From positions 200,258 through 264,257 of the forward strand of contig DBGO01000016.1 of the NCBI GenBank assembly GCA_002295925.1: a DNA stretch of 64,000 nt. The letters run 5' to 3'. Source of the stretch: Flavobacteriales bacterium UBA852. GTDB taxonomy: Bacteria > Bacteroidota > Bacteroidia > Flavobacteriales_E > Vicingaceae. Below, piece after piece: positions 44,805 to 54,699 of the stretch (position 1 is the first letter of the stretch; the number at the start of each line of letters is the position of its first letter). The translations under genes and the position numbers were made by a program. The notes under the pieces were generated by a model that worked only from the letters and a program-made list of their open reading frames with translations, did not search any database and was not told the DNA's origin.

Positions 44805-46016
44805 TTATTTGACAAACTTCAAATACGAAACATTGTTATTCTCATCTTGAACATAAACAACATACATTCCATTCGGTAATGTTTGTACAGGTATTTGACT
44901 GTCTATATCCGAAGTTTTTTGCAAAAACACTTGCTGTCCCAAACTGTTAAAAATTTTAAGAGTTAAATTTTCTTTTGAAGAATTTTCAATAAAAATTTCA
45001 TTATTATAATATCGAATTTCAAAACGATTATTATTCACTTCCCCCACTCCAATTGTTCCGCCTAAAGCAAATTCCATATAAACGGGCAAATGATCGGACA
45101 TATAATATAATTTGGTGGCAATATTTTGAGGCACCGATTGATTAGCCGGACTTATTACCGATTGATTGAATCGCTGCCCATCTTGTCCTACTGTTTCGTA
45201 AGAAGATGGTATGGCTATCATTCTGTTCGTTCCCGACATTAAATCACCTGAAACAAAAAACATATCAAAGCGATCATCCATTCCACCGTTATTTCCTCCA
45301 TCGCTTAGCAATGATGTTCGTGATGATTGGGTGTGAATATCGGCAAAAGAACTGTTATTGTGCCAGTTTCCGGGTCTGTTTATGGGGTCATACATTGTTA
45401 CACTTGTCCCGGATGTTATTGTATAATATGCCGGTTCGCTGGAGGCATAAAAATTAAAATCACCGCCAATAATAATATTTTCTGCTTCAGGGTGTACGCT
45501 CGAAATATGATTCATCATTGCTTGTGCCTCTTGCTGCCTTTTTTGCTCGTTAGTTGTTCCGCTGCTTGCTTTTAAATGCACCATATAACAATATAGAAAT
45601 ATGGTATCGGCATTTACACCTAAATCAGCGCTTTTATAATACAAAACATACTCACTGATATCGCGTAAATCTGTAGCAATTTGTTCTTGCGATTTTAATC
45701 CGAATTTATTTGAATTGTAATACAAATTATTATCCGTATCGGGGCCGTCAATAAAATTTGCCGCCGCATAATAATTAACTCCATCAACATTTAAGGCATT
45801 GCTCATTATCAAATTGCTGCCATAAAGCGAGGTTAACTCGGTAACCATTAGAATATCGGGTTGTTTGTATTGAACAATATATTTTAATGTATCTGCCTTT
45901 GTACTGGAAGTTAAAGGGAAATTTAAAATATTGTAGTTCATTATACTAATAGTATCCTGAGCTTGAGTGAATTGAAAAAATCCTAAAAATAAAAGGGCTG
46001 AAAATAATTTGCGCAT
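44805..46016 (-). CDS. Secreted endonuclease/exonuclease/phosphatase with T9SS sorting domain
   Basis: The 403-residue protein has a signal peptide and an EEP domain starting TISIMNYNILNFPL. The metal ligand Asn/Asp set is in IIIGGDFNFYASSEPAYY, and the catalytic His is in YYMSDHLPVYMEF. A C-terminal T9SS domain (about residues 330-403; EIRYYNNEIFIENSSKENLT to the end) follows. It could be an extracellular nuclease or a phosphodiesterase. The product is exported to the surface or medium. Confidence 0.88.
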   Translation of the reverse strand: MRKLFSALLFLGFFQFTQAQDTISIMNYNILNFPLTSSTKADTLKYIVQYKQPDILMVTELTSLYGSNLIMSNALNVDGVNYYAAANFIDGPDTDNNLYYNSNKFGLKSQEQIATDLRDISEYVLYYKSADLGVNADTIFLYCYMVHLKASSGTTNEQKRQQEAQAMMNHISSVHPEAENIIIGGDFNFYASSEPAYYTITSGTSVTMYDPINRPGNWHNNSSFADIHTQSSRTSLLSDGGNNGGMDDRFDMFFVSGDLMSGTNRMIAIPSSYETVGQDGQRFNQSVISPANQSVPQNIATKLYYMSDHLPVYMEFALGGTIGVGEVNNNRFEIRYYNNEIFIENSSKENLTLKIFNSLGQQVFLQKTSDIDSQIPVQTLPNGMYVVYVQDENNNVSYLKFVK

Positions 46017-46106
46017 AAAAATTAAATTTCTGTAAAATTACGCAAAATACCGGCATTTCTGTAAGAATAGGCTTTTTAATAAAATTAAAATAACCTTTAT
46101 TTCATA

Positions 46107-46676
46107 TTATTTCTTACCCCAATTTTGCTGATACCAAATCTGAAAATTAGGTTGTTCTCTAAACGCATCGGTAGCTAACCAATGCAATAAAGGTAAAATT
46201 TGGTCGGCGCTTTGATAACCCGGAACCGGCGAAATCATATTGATATTTTCATCTAAATAAACTATGGTAGGATAACTTAATTTGCCTTGCAATAATGCAA
46301 CAGCCAATTGATTGGTTCCTCTTTTCCCTTTGGGTGAAGGATTGATGAATATTTTATTGTCAAAATGTATGGTGTCGTGTGTTTCGGCATTGAATTTTAC
46401 CGCCCAAAAATTTTGCGATACATATTCTACTACACGTGGGTCGTGAAAAGTAGTGGCATCCATTTTTTTACACCATCCGCACCAATTGGTATAAACATCG
46501 ATTAAGAATTTACGCGGCTCTTTCTTATTTCTTTCTACTGCTTCTTCAAAACTGAGCCATTCAATTTTCTTAGGTTGTTTTGGCTTTTCTTGGTTGTCTT
46601 TTTTATTTTGCGTATAACTGGAAAAGGTTAGAAATACTAATAATATGGCGAGTGATTTTGCGAATAAATGGTTCAT
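46107..46676 (-). CDS. Exported thioredoxin-family protein
   Basis: The 189-residue protein has a signal peptide followed by a Lys-rich stretch. A thioredoxin-like domain carries the redox motif in YTNWCGWCKKMDATTF (CxxC as CGWC). Such periplasmic single-domain proteins of the DUF255/thioredoxin_7 type reduce disulfides in exported proteins. It is followed by the T9SS nuclease gene on the same strand. Confidence 0.88.
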   Translation of the reverse strand: MNHLFAKSLAILLVFLTFSSYTQNKKDNQEKPKQPKKIEWLSFEEAVERNKKEPRKFLIDVYTNWCGWCKKMDATTFHDPRVVEYVSQNFWAVKFNAETHDTIHFDNKIFINPSPKGKRGTNQLAVALLQGKLSYPTIVYLDENINMISPVPGYQSADQILPLLHWLATDAFREQPNFQIWYQQNWGKK

Positions 46677-46686
46677 AAAGTGTTTT

Positions 46687-47334
46687 TTAGTTGGTTGATA
46701 AATTTTCTACATATTTATTAAGTCGTTTACTGCTCCAATATGCCACACGGTCGCCCAATTCTTCGGTTAATTCTTTAAAATCATATTTCGGACGTGTTAC
46801 ATAGTCGTCAATATCTTTACCGTTCAATTCATTTAACGGCGGTAACTTTCCTTCTTGTAAACGACTGTATGATTTCACATAAAATGTTTTACTTCCCAAT
46901 TTATCATTATTATCGGTTTTAAACATTTCTACATCTGCATTAAGTTCCGACGTATAATAAGGATATGGATAATTTTCATATCCCTTTTCAATATCTGTAT
47001 GATTTTTGGTTGATTTTGACGATGCTATATTTACCGATGTTACTTTAATTTCATAACAATTATCACAATTTTGGGGCAATTGTTCCACTACTTTTCCATT
47101 GAGCATTTCTATGGTACTTTTTATTTTATTGTATAAAGTACTTTTTATGGTTTCTTGTGATAAATTATTGGGCACTTCGGGAATTGGTTTTAAGGTAATA
47201 TTATCTGAAATATTGATGTAAACAAGTGTTCCGGGTGGAAAATCTTTTGCTCCGGCACTTTTACCGATAGTAGTTACCGTAGCACAGGCAATGCTAAATG
47301 TGATAATTGTGAATATAAATAAATTTTTCATCAT
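46687..47334 (-). CDS. Putative lipoprotein of unknown function
   Basis: The product is about 215 residues. I chose the ATG at 47334 because a signal with lipobox FSIAC follows at once; an in-frame ATG at 47355 would prepend seven charged residues. The body has PKYDFKELTEELGDRVAYWS near the end and a CDNCYEIKV motif with a CxxC. I do not recognise the family. It is 10 bases upstream of the thioredoxin-like gene and downstream of the POT transporter. Confidence 0.65.
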   Translation of the reverse strand: MMKNLFIFTIITFSIACATVTTIGKSAGAKDFPPGTLVYINISDNITLKPIPEVPNNLSQETIKSTLYNKIKSTIEMLNGKVVEQLPQNCDNCYEIKVTSVNIASSKSTKNHTDIEKGYENYPYPYYTSELNADVEMFKTDNNDKLGSKTFYVKSYSRLQEGKLPPLNELNGKDIDDYVTRPKYDFKELTEELGDRVAYWSSKRLNKYVENLSTN

Positions 47335-47365
47335 TTGTTTAATATCAATTTCCATACCATTTGTA

Positions 47366-48952
47366 CTAATGGATTCCGTGCATTTTCTTTTTAATAAATG
47401 GGGTAAGTAATATTAAAATCACCCCTGCAATTGCCGGAATAAAGAAATAAATCATAAAAAACGTAGATAAACCATATTCTTCACTGATTTTATCGATAAA
47501 ACTTCCTGATAACCCGGCTAAATAGTTTGCAATGGCTGTTGCTCCAAACCAAACACCAAACATTAACCCTACAAATTTTGGCGGTGCCAATTTACTTACA
47601 TAAGATAATCCTACCGGTGATAAACATAATTCCCCTAGGGTATGAAGCAAATAAGCCAAAATAAGCCAAACCATACTTACTTGTGCTGTTTTTGCACCCA
47701 GCGGAATATCTTTACTGCCAAATGACAATACGGCAAATCCAAGTCCCAACAATATAAGTCCCATAGCAAATTTAACCGCACCTGTGGGATTAAATTTTGT
47801 TTCCCATAATTTAGAGAACAATGGTGCAAACAAAATAATAAATAATGAGTTGAGCACACCAAACCATGTGGCAGGAACTTCGGAAGTTGTTGATGAGTAT
47901 TCTTTTTTAAGCATCCAAACGGCTATAAACCATATGACAACAAAACTTACGGTAATAAATAATGTTGACAGCGGATATTTTTTAAAAATCGCTTTTGACA
48001 ATAAAATTACCACCCACGATATTATCAACAAAGGAACAACAGTAATAATAGTGTTGACCAACTTAAACGTTTGTGCCGCCCCTCCTTCCAATACCCGGTC
48101 GGTATAGTCTTTAGCAAAAATAGACATACTGCCGCCGGCTTGTTCAAAAGCCATCCAGAAGAAAATGGTAAAAAATGCCAAAATTCCAATTACAATTAAT
48201 CGGTCTTTTATAACTTTTGGCGAAAGCTCTTCTTTTTTGTTTAAATTCTCCACATCATCTTGTCCGGCTTCTTCGGCATCAAAAATTTCTACAGGGTCGT
48301 TTGGTAAATGTTCATTTGATTTTTTTGGTTTTAAACCAATATTGCCAAAAATTCCTTGACCAAACCAAAACTGCATCATTCCCAAAAACATAAATATACC
48401 TGCCAATCCAAATCCGTAACTCCAACCAACATTTTCGCCTATATATCCACACAGTAAAATTCCTAAAAAAGCACCGGCGTTAATTCCCATATAAAAAATG
48501 GTATATGCCGCATCTTTTTTCTCTTCATTATTTTTATATAATCCTCCTACTATTGTAGAAATATTGGGTTTAAACATTCCGTTACCCAATATCAGCAATC
48601 CCAAACCTATGTAAAATGTTACTTCCGTTTCGAGTGCCATTGAGCCGTGACCGAGTGTCATCAAAATAGCACCTATCAATACGGCAATGCGATGCCCAAA
48701 TACTTTATCTGCCAAAATTCCGCCAAAAATTGGCGTTACATAAACTAATCCGGTGTAAAGTGCGTAAAGTTTCAGTGCTTCTTCGCGAGGCCAACCCCAA
48801 CCGCCGGCAGCAATATCCGAAACCAAAAACAGCACCAACAAAGCGCGCATTCCGTAATAACTGAAACGCTCCCACATTTCGGTAAAAAATAAGACAAACA
48901 ATCCGGCTGGGTGTCCAATAACTTGCGGTTGAACATTTTTTTCTAAATTCAT
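47366..48952 (-). CDS. POT-family proton-dependent di/tripeptide transporter
   Basis: The 528-residue protein has about 12-14 membrane helices and the signature ExxERF in FFTEMWERFSYYGMRALLVL. PNISTIVGGLYKNNEEKKDAAYTIFYMGIN and LCLSPVGLSYVSKLAPPKF (in part) are family-typical. An acidic loop lies near residues 210-240. It imports peptides with protons. The DPP-IV-type peptidase gene is directly upstream on the same strand, suggesting linked peptide use. Confidence 0.93.
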   Translation of the reverse strand: MNLEKNVQPQVIGHPAGLFVLFFTEMWERFSYYGMRALLVLFLVSDIAAGGWGWPREEALKLYALYTGLVYVTPIFGGILADKVFGHRIAVLIGAILMTLGHGSMALETEVTFYIGLGLLILGNGMFKPNISTIVGGLYKNNEEKKDAAYTIFYMGINAGAFLGILLCGYIGENVGWSYGFGLAGIFMFLGMMQFWFGQGIFGNIGLKPKKSNEHLPNDPVEIFDAEEAGQDDVENLNKKEELSPKVIKDRLIVIGILAFFTIFFWMAFEQAGGSMSIFAKDYTDRVLEGGAAQTFKLVNTIITVVPLLIISWVVILLSKAIFKKYPLSTLFITVSFVVIWFIAVWMLKKEYSSTTSEVPATWFGVLNSLFIILFAPLFSKLWETKFNPTGAVKFAMGLILLGLGFAVLSFGSKDIPLGAKTAQVSMVWLILAYLLHTLGELCLSPVGLSYVSKLAPPKFVGLMFGVWFGATAIANYLAGLSGSFIDKISEEYGLSTFFMIYFFIPAIAGVILILLTPFIKKKMHGIH

Positions 48953-48981
48953 AATCTTCGTTTTTTTTGCGAGGGGCTAAT

Positions 48982-51150
48982 TTATAAATTATTTAAGATA
49001 AAATCGGTCATTTTACGGTAAAGATGTAAACGGGTATTGCCTCCGTATATGCCGTGGTTTTTATTTGGATAAACCATTAAATCAAACTGAATGTCATTTT
49101 CTGTTAAAGACATTATCATTTCGGCTGTATTTTGAAAATGCACATTGTCATCAGCCATTCCGTGCACAAGTAGATAATTTCCTTTGATTTTTTCGGTATG
49201 ATTGATGGGCGAGTTTAAATCATAACCATCGGGGTTTTCTTGTGGTGTTTGCATATAGCGTTCGGTATAAATATTGTCGTAATATCGCCAATTGGTAACG
49301 GGGGCAACAGCTATTGCAGTTTTAAACACATCGGCACCTTTGCTTATGCACAACGAACTCATATAGCCGCCATAACTCCATCCGAATATTCCGATTCTTT
49401 TATTATCAATGTATTTTAACTTTCCTAACTCTTTTGCCGCAGCAATTTGGTCTTCGGTTTCGTATTTCCCCAATTGCTTGTAAGTCATTTTCTTGAATTT
49501 TTCTCCTCGTGCTCCTGTTCCTCTGTTATCTACCGAAACCACAATATATCCTTTTTGTGCCAACAAGTTGAACCAAATATAATTCATACTTCCCCAACTG
49601 TCAGTAACGGTTTGCGACCCGGGACCACCGTAAACAAACATAAACAAGGGATATTTTTTCGAAGGATCAAAATCGGCAGGTTTTATCATCCAGGCGTTTA
49701 AGCTGTCTTCAGCTCCTTTTACCTTAAAAAATTCAGGTTTTTGCACATTATACTCGGCCAAAGTGTTTTTTAGTGTTTGATTTTCTTCCAATGTACGTAA
49801 TACTTTACCTTCATTGTTATTTAGCGTAATGATGTAAGGTGTTCCGGCTGACGAAAAATAATTTATGTAATAACTGAACGTTTTGTTAAACGATGCTTCA
49901 TTTGTTCCTTTTTGAGAAGATAATTTTCTTTTGCCCGAACCATCCAATTTCACTTTATAAACGGATCGGTTAAGCGGACTTTCTTCTGCCGACTGATAAT
50001 AAACAAAGCCTTTTTTATCTATTCCGTAATAATCGGTAACATCGTAATTTCCTTTGGTAATTGCCGCTAATTCTTTACCCGAATAATTATACAAGTACAA
50101 ATGATTATAACCCGATTTTTCAGAAGAAATGATGAATTGATGTTTTTCGGGTAAAAATTCTAACTTCGGCACATCGATATACCATTTATTGGTTTCGTGG
50201 TAAATAGTTCTCGGCTTTCCCGGTTCTGCGGCATTGAACAATATTATTTTCAAATCATTTTGATGACGGTTTAGTGTTTCTATTGCCAAATAAGTATTAT
50301 CCGCCCACTTAATACGCGGAATATATTCATAAGCTTCCGGAATTCTGATATCCAGTGTTTTATCTTCTTCCAATTGATAAATATGAACCGACACTTTTGA
50401 GTTCTCCTCTCCTGCTTTGGGGTATTTAAAAGTATAATGCTCCGGATATAATTGTCCGTAAATTTTCATATCCCACTCTTTCACATTCGACTCGTCAAAT
50501 TTATAATACGCCAAATATTTACCATCGGGCGACCAGCTAAACGCTTTTACCAATTCCAATTCTTCTTCATACACCCAATCAGAGGCACCATTTATAATTT
50601 TATTTTTTTCGCCATCATCGGTAATTTGATTGATTGTATTTCTTTTTATGTTTTTGATAAACAGATTATTATCCTGAACAAAGGCAATGTTTTTGCCATC
50701 GGGCGAAAAGGTAGCATACATTTGTTTGGAACCGTCGGTTAATTTGCTCGCTTTTTTGGTTCTTATATCCACAACATAATAATGCGCTTTTGATGAATAA
50801 CGGTAAATCGACTCCTTCTCCGTAGCCAACAAAAGTTTGGTTTCATCGGCATTGAATTGATAATCGGAAAAATAAAGCGGTTTTTCATTGATTTTCACAT
50901 CGGCAGATGAAAATACAACTGTTCGGTCTTGTGGATTTTTATATGAATATTTAACAATTTGCAAATTTCGATTTTCGTCTCTTTCTATTACTGTATAATG
51001 CTCACCATCGTTCATGCCTCGCCCGCCATTTACATACGACGGATAAAATGCATAATTTTTCCAAATATCCTCTAACGAAATTTGTTTGTTTTGCGCATGC
51101 AAACCAATATTGAACAAAATAAATAATCCTATTACAAAAAGCTTTTTCAT
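48982..51150 (-). CDS. Dipeptidyl peptidase IV family serine peptidase (S9B)
   Basis: The product is about 722 residues. The start at 51150 gives a signal peptide (KKLFVIGLFILFNIGLHAQ); the longer frame from 51204 adds an unlikely 18 residues. The N-terminal propeller contains YEEELELVKAFSWSPDGKYL with the double-Glu motif of DPP-IV. The C-terminal alpha/beta hydrolase has Ser in GWSYGGYMSS, Asp in GMADDNVHF and His in NKNHGIYGG. It removes X-Pro dipeptides in the periplasm or at the surface. The POT transporter follows. Confidence 0.94.
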   Translation of the reverse strand: MKKLFVIGLFILFNIGLHAQNKQISLEDIWKNYAFYPSYVNGGRGMNDGEHYTVIERDENRNLQIVKYSYKNPQDRTVVFSSADVKINEKPLYFSDYQFNADETKLLLATEKESIYRYSSKAHYYVVDIRTKKASKLTDGSKQMYATFSPDGKNIAFVQDNNLFIKNIKRNTINQITDDGEKNKIINGASDWVYEEELELVKAFSWSPDGKYLAYYKFDESNVKEWDMKIYGQLYPEHYTFKYPKAGEENSKVSVHIYQLEEDKTLDIRIPEAYEYIPRIKWADNTYLAIETLNRHQNDLKIILFNAAEPGKPRTIYHETNKWYIDVPKLEFLPEKHQFIISSEKSGYNHLYLYNYSGKELAAITKGNYDVTDYYGIDKKGFVYYQSAEESPLNRSVYKVKLDGSGKRKLSSQKGTNEASFNKTFSYYINYFSSAGTPYIITLNNNEGKVLRTLEENQTLKNTLAEYNVQKPEFFKVKGAEDSLNAWMIKPADFDPSKKYPLFMFVYGGPGSQTVTDSWGSMNYIWFNLLAQKGYIVVSVDNRGTGARGEKFKKMTYKQLGKYETEDQIAAAKELGKLKYIDNKRIGIFGWSYGGYMSSLCISKGADVFKTAIAVAPVTNWRYYDNIYTERYMQTPQENPDGYDLNSPINHTEKIKGNYLLVHGMADDNVHFQNTAEMIMSLTENDIQFDLMVYPNKNHGIYGGNTRLHLYRKMTDFILNNL

Positions 51151-51203
51151 ATAAATAAAATTTTTGCCGAATTTACTTAAATTTATCCGAAAATGACAAT
51201 TCA

Positions 51204-52607
51204 ATGACGTATAACGAAATAGACCAACCTTTCTTAAACGAACTCACAGCAATAGTTGGCGAAAAAAACATTTATGTAAATAAAGAGGCATTAGAAAAAT
51301 ACAGCCACGACGAAACCGAAGATTTACAATTTCTGCCCGAAGTGGCAGTAACCCCGGAAAACACGCTTCAAATCAGTAAGATAATGCGTTTGTGCAATCA
51401 TGCTTTAATTCCTGTTACTCCTCGTGCCGCCGGCACAGGATTAAGCGGTGGTGCTTTACCCGTAAAAGGGGGAATAGTATTATCCGTAGAAAAGTTTAAT
51501 AAAATTTTATCAATTGATGAAGATAATTTTCAGGTAACGGTAGAACCCGGCGTAATAACCGAAGTATTGCAAAATGCGGTTAAGGAAAAGGGCTTATTCT
51601 ACCCGCCCGACCCGGCAAGTAAAGGTAGTTGTTTTATCGGCGGTAATATTGCCGAAAATTCCGGCGGGCCAAAAGCCGTTAAATATGGCGTTACCAAAGA
51701 TTATGTGCTTAACTTGGAAGTAGTTTTGCCAAACGGCGAAATTATATGGACAGGTGCCAATACTTTAAAAAACGCCACAGGTTACAACCTGACACAATTG
51801 ATGGTTGGAAGTGAAGGCACATTGGGAATTGTGACCAAAATAATTTTAAGGTTATTGCCCTACCCTAAATTTAATTTATTGATGCTTGTGCCATTTAAAA
51901 AAATGGAAGAAGCGGCAAAAGCAGTCTCCGAAATTTTTAAAGCCGGCGTAATACCTTCCGGAATGGAGTTTATGGAAAAAGATGCACTTATTTTTGGCAA
52001 AAAATACATTGAGGATGTTAAAACTCCTGTAAACGAAGAAGACGAAGCACATTTACTTATTGAAGTGGATGGAAATAATTTAGACGTTCTGTACCAAGAA
52101 ATGGAACAAATTAATGCTGTGTTGGAAAAATTTACTGTTGGCGAAATTCTGTTTGCCGACTCTGAGGCACAAAAAAACGAATTGTGGCGTTTGCGACGTG
52201 GTTTGGGCGAAGCCGTTAAGCGTCAATCGGTGTATAAAGAAGAAGATACGGTTGTGCCAAGGGCTTATTTACCCCAACTTTTGAAAGAAGTAAAAAAACT
52301 TGGCCAACAATATGGATTTCGCTCGGTTTGCTATGGACACGCCGGCGACGGTAATTTACACGTAAATATTTTAAAAGATGATATGCCCGACGCTAAATGG
52401 CAAAATGAACTGCCAAAAGCTATTGCCGAGTTGTTTAAAATCTGCAAACAATTGGGTGGAACTATCAGCGGTGAACACGGTATTGGACTGGTTCAAAAAC
52501 CTTACTTACCCATTGTTTTTTCGAATACCGAAATGCTTTTGCAAAAACAAATTAAAGAATTATTTGACCCCAATATAATTTTGAACCCCGGAAAAGTGTT
52601 TATATAA
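51204..52607 (+). CDS. FAD-linked 2-hydroxyacid oxidase, GlcD-type
   Basis: The 467-residue protein has an FAD-binding 4 domain with TPRAAGTGLSGGALPVKGGIV (in two halves), DPASKGSCFIGGNIAENSGG and GSEGTLGIVTKIILRLLP. A C-terminal FAD-oxidase domain has CYGHAGDGNLHVNIL and SGEHGIGLVQK. It oxidises glycolate, D-lactate or a similar 2-hydroxyacid. No glcE or glcF genes are adjacent, so D-lactate dehydrogenase is equally possible. The gene is divergent from the DPP-IV gene. Confidence 0.92.
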   Translation: MTYNEIDQPFLNELTAIVGEKNIYVNKEALEKYSHDETEDLQFLPEVAVTPENTLQISKIMRLCNHALIPVTPRAAGTGLSGGALPVKGGIVLSVEKFNKILSIDEDNFQVTVEPGVITEVLQNAVKEKGLFYPPDPASKGSCFIGGNIAENSGGPKAVKYGVTKDYVLNLEVVLPNGEIIWTGANTLKNATGYNLTQLMVGSEGTLGIVTKIILRLLPYPKFNLLMLVPFKKMEEAAKAVSEIFKAGVIPSGMEFMEKDALIFGKKYIEDVKTPVNEEDEAHLLIEVDGNNLDVLYQEMEQINAVLEKFTVGEILFADSEAQKNELWRLRRGLGEAVKRQSVYKEEDTVVPRAYLPQLLKEVKKLGQQYGFRSVCYGHAGDGNLHVNILKDDMPDAKWQNELPKAIAELFKICKQLGGTISGEHGIGLVQKPYLPIVFSNTEMLLQKQIKELFDPNIILNPGKVFI

Positions 52608-52609
52608 AT

Positions 52610-53605
52610 ATGTTAAGAAATCTTATCATAGCATTACTCTTAATTTGACTATACGGATGTAGCTCTTCCAAAAAAATAAAAGCACGCGATTTTTATACTA
52701 TAAATGAGAATATCCCCGACCCTGCAGGAGTTGTTAGATTAGACAGTAATTTATGGTTTGACTTAACAGAAATGGTCAATATTTATTGGTTAGAGTATGA
52801 ATATTATTATAACCATAGAAAAAAATATTACCCCGAATTACTTACTGACAGTTTTTTAAAATCACTACAATTAGACACATTAGCTTGGAGAAGATGCAGC
52901 CCGTACAATGAACCTTATGTAGAAATATATTACAGACATCCAGCATTTTCCTACTACCCATTGGTAGGAGTAACTTATGAACAGGCAAAAGCATTCGCCA
53001 AATGGCGTTCTGACAGGGTTTTTGAATATTATCTTATTGCAACCGGATTATACAAAGAATGGGATTCAACTATTATTTTCACTATTGAAGATTATTTTAA
53101 CGGAAAAATTGAAGGACTTACACCTGATTACAACTTATACTATCCCGAATACTCATTACCGGATTCCACCACATATTACAGAGCCGCTGTTTTTGCCGAT
53201 TCACTCAATAAAATAAACATATTAAAACGAAAAAGAAGAATAAAATTAATGCATCCGTTTAAGCGTTTTCCTAATGGTGTTGACGAGTGCTATTCTACTT
53301 CATTATTTTGTTACAACAGTTGTGATAAAGAAGAATTAGAAAAATTTAACACCTGTTTTCCGGTAAAAGCATTTTGTATGGATGTATCTAGAAAATTTAA
53401 TAATAAAACACCCATAATTTCCCACTTGAAAGGAAATGTTAGAGAAATGACCAATACAAAAAACGTTTATTACGGATTGGGATACAACGACTCCTGTAAC
53501 TTGGATTATAATAAATGTAGAATTGACACAAATATGCCTAACGCTTATACCGGATTTAGAATGATTTGTCGATATAAAAAATGGAATCCTAAAGAAGGTA
53601 AGTAA
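52610..53605 (+). pseudogene. FGE/GldJ-like lipoprotein gene with in-frame TGA in its signal peptide
   Basis: ATG 52610 opens a lipoprotein signal, MLRNLIIALLLI, then TGA at 52646-52648. It continues in the same frame with LYGCSSSKKIKARDFY and runs unbroken to the stop at 53605. Without the TGA the lipobox LYGC and a 331-residue product are intact. The body has YPLVGVTYEQAKAFAKWRS, SHLKGNVREMTN and YTGFRMICRYKKW, all features of formylglycine-generating-enzyme-like (sulfatase-modifying factor) domains in gliding and T9SS lipoproteins such as GldJ and GldK. An internal ATG (52772) would give 277 residues with no signal. It is a nonsense mutation, sequence error or readthrough. Confidence 0.75.
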
Positions 53606-53640
53606 TTTATACCCTGTTCTAATTTCAATACATCAACACT

Positions 53641-54543
53641 TTATTTTTTATCTTTTTTACGTTTGGCAAATCCATGCAGTTCCTGTCCGATAAAATCTTT
53701 TGGAAACTCCTCTACTCCCGGGAACCCCAATTTTATTTCGCCATCGTCTTTGGGAATTTCTGCCGTACCAAAAATATAATCCCATAAGCTTAAAGAAATG
53801 CCGTAATTCAAGCCATATTTTCTACCCTCAGGCAAATGATAAGCATGATGCCACAAGTGCATCACCGGATTGTTGAGTATGTATTTTAAAGGTCCGTAAG
53901 TAATATGCACATTGGCGTGATTTAAATGACCAATTAAAATGGCAAAAGTATGCACCCAAAAAACATCTTCAAATTTCCACCCGCCAATAATGGCTACAGG
54001 TAAATACAACATACTTTTGTACACCACAGTTTCCATCCAATGGTAACGCAAATGAGCGGCAAACCCCATCTGCTCAACCGAATGATGTACTTTATGAAAC
54101 TCCCACAAAAACGAAACACGGTGCAGCAAGATATGTGTAAACCATTGAACAAAATCTGTTATGATAAAGAATATTAACAATTGTATCCATATCGGATATT
54201 TTTCTAATTGGAACAATTGAATATCTTCAGGTTTGAAGTGAAATGTTTTTTGCAAAAAAAACTCGAATGTGTTAGATAGTGCATTAAAAATAATTAAGTT
54301 AAATAAAAAGAAATTGAAAAACATATAAAATGTATCTAACCAAAAATCTTTTCGTATCAGTGGTTGTTTTTTACGCCAAGGGAATAAAACTTCCAACGTC
54401 CAAACAAATAAAGAAACGATAATCAATAAATAAAAATAATTTTCGTACCAAGGCTTATAGGTGTATTTTAGTGTTATTTCTTGCCATAAATAATTGGCGT
54501 AGCCGGAGTAAGATTCTATTATTTTCTCTAAAAATTCTTCCAT
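53641..54543 (-). CDS. Sterol desaturase/fatty acid hydroxylase family membrane enzyme
   Basis: The 300-residue membrane protein has the diiron His clusters of the superfamily: HILLHRVSFLWEFHKVHHS (HxxxH and HxxHH), HLNHANVH and HLWHHAYH. About four membrane helices surround them. These enzymes hydroxylate or desaturate lipids with O2. The substrate in Bacteroidota is usually unknown. There is a basic C-terminal tail, and the gene stands alone. Confidence 0.9.
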   Translation of the reverse strand: MEEFLEKIIESYSGYANYLWQEITLKYTYKPWYENYFYLLIIVSLFVWTLEVLFPWRKKQPLIRKDFWLDTFYMFFNFFLFNLIIFNALSNTFEFFLQKTFHFKPEDIQLFQLEKYPIWIQLLIFFIITDFVQWFTHILLHRVSFLWEFHKVHHSVEQMGFAAHLRYHWMETVVYKSMLYLPVAIIGGWKFEDVFWVHTFAILIGHLNHANVHITYGPLKYILNNPVMHLWHHAYHLPEGRKYGLNYGISLSLWDYIFGTAEIPKDDGEIKLGFPGVEEFPKDFIGQELHGFAKRKKDKK

Positions 54544-54699
54544 TTTTTGTTTTTGACAAAATTAGGCTTATTTATGCCGCATAATTGTAATAAAGGTTAC
54601 ATTTTTTAGCTTTACAAGAAAGCTGACTTTTATCATTTTGTTGTAAAAGTTAATGATTTATATTGCAAAAAAATATCTCATAATTAACTAAACATAAGT

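Noticed and set aside
52646..52648. TGA read as tryptophan (alternative genetic code) to rescue the lipoprotein gene
   Set aside because: TGA ends several intact genes here, such as thiI and the PASTA gene, and no other gene has internal TGA codons.
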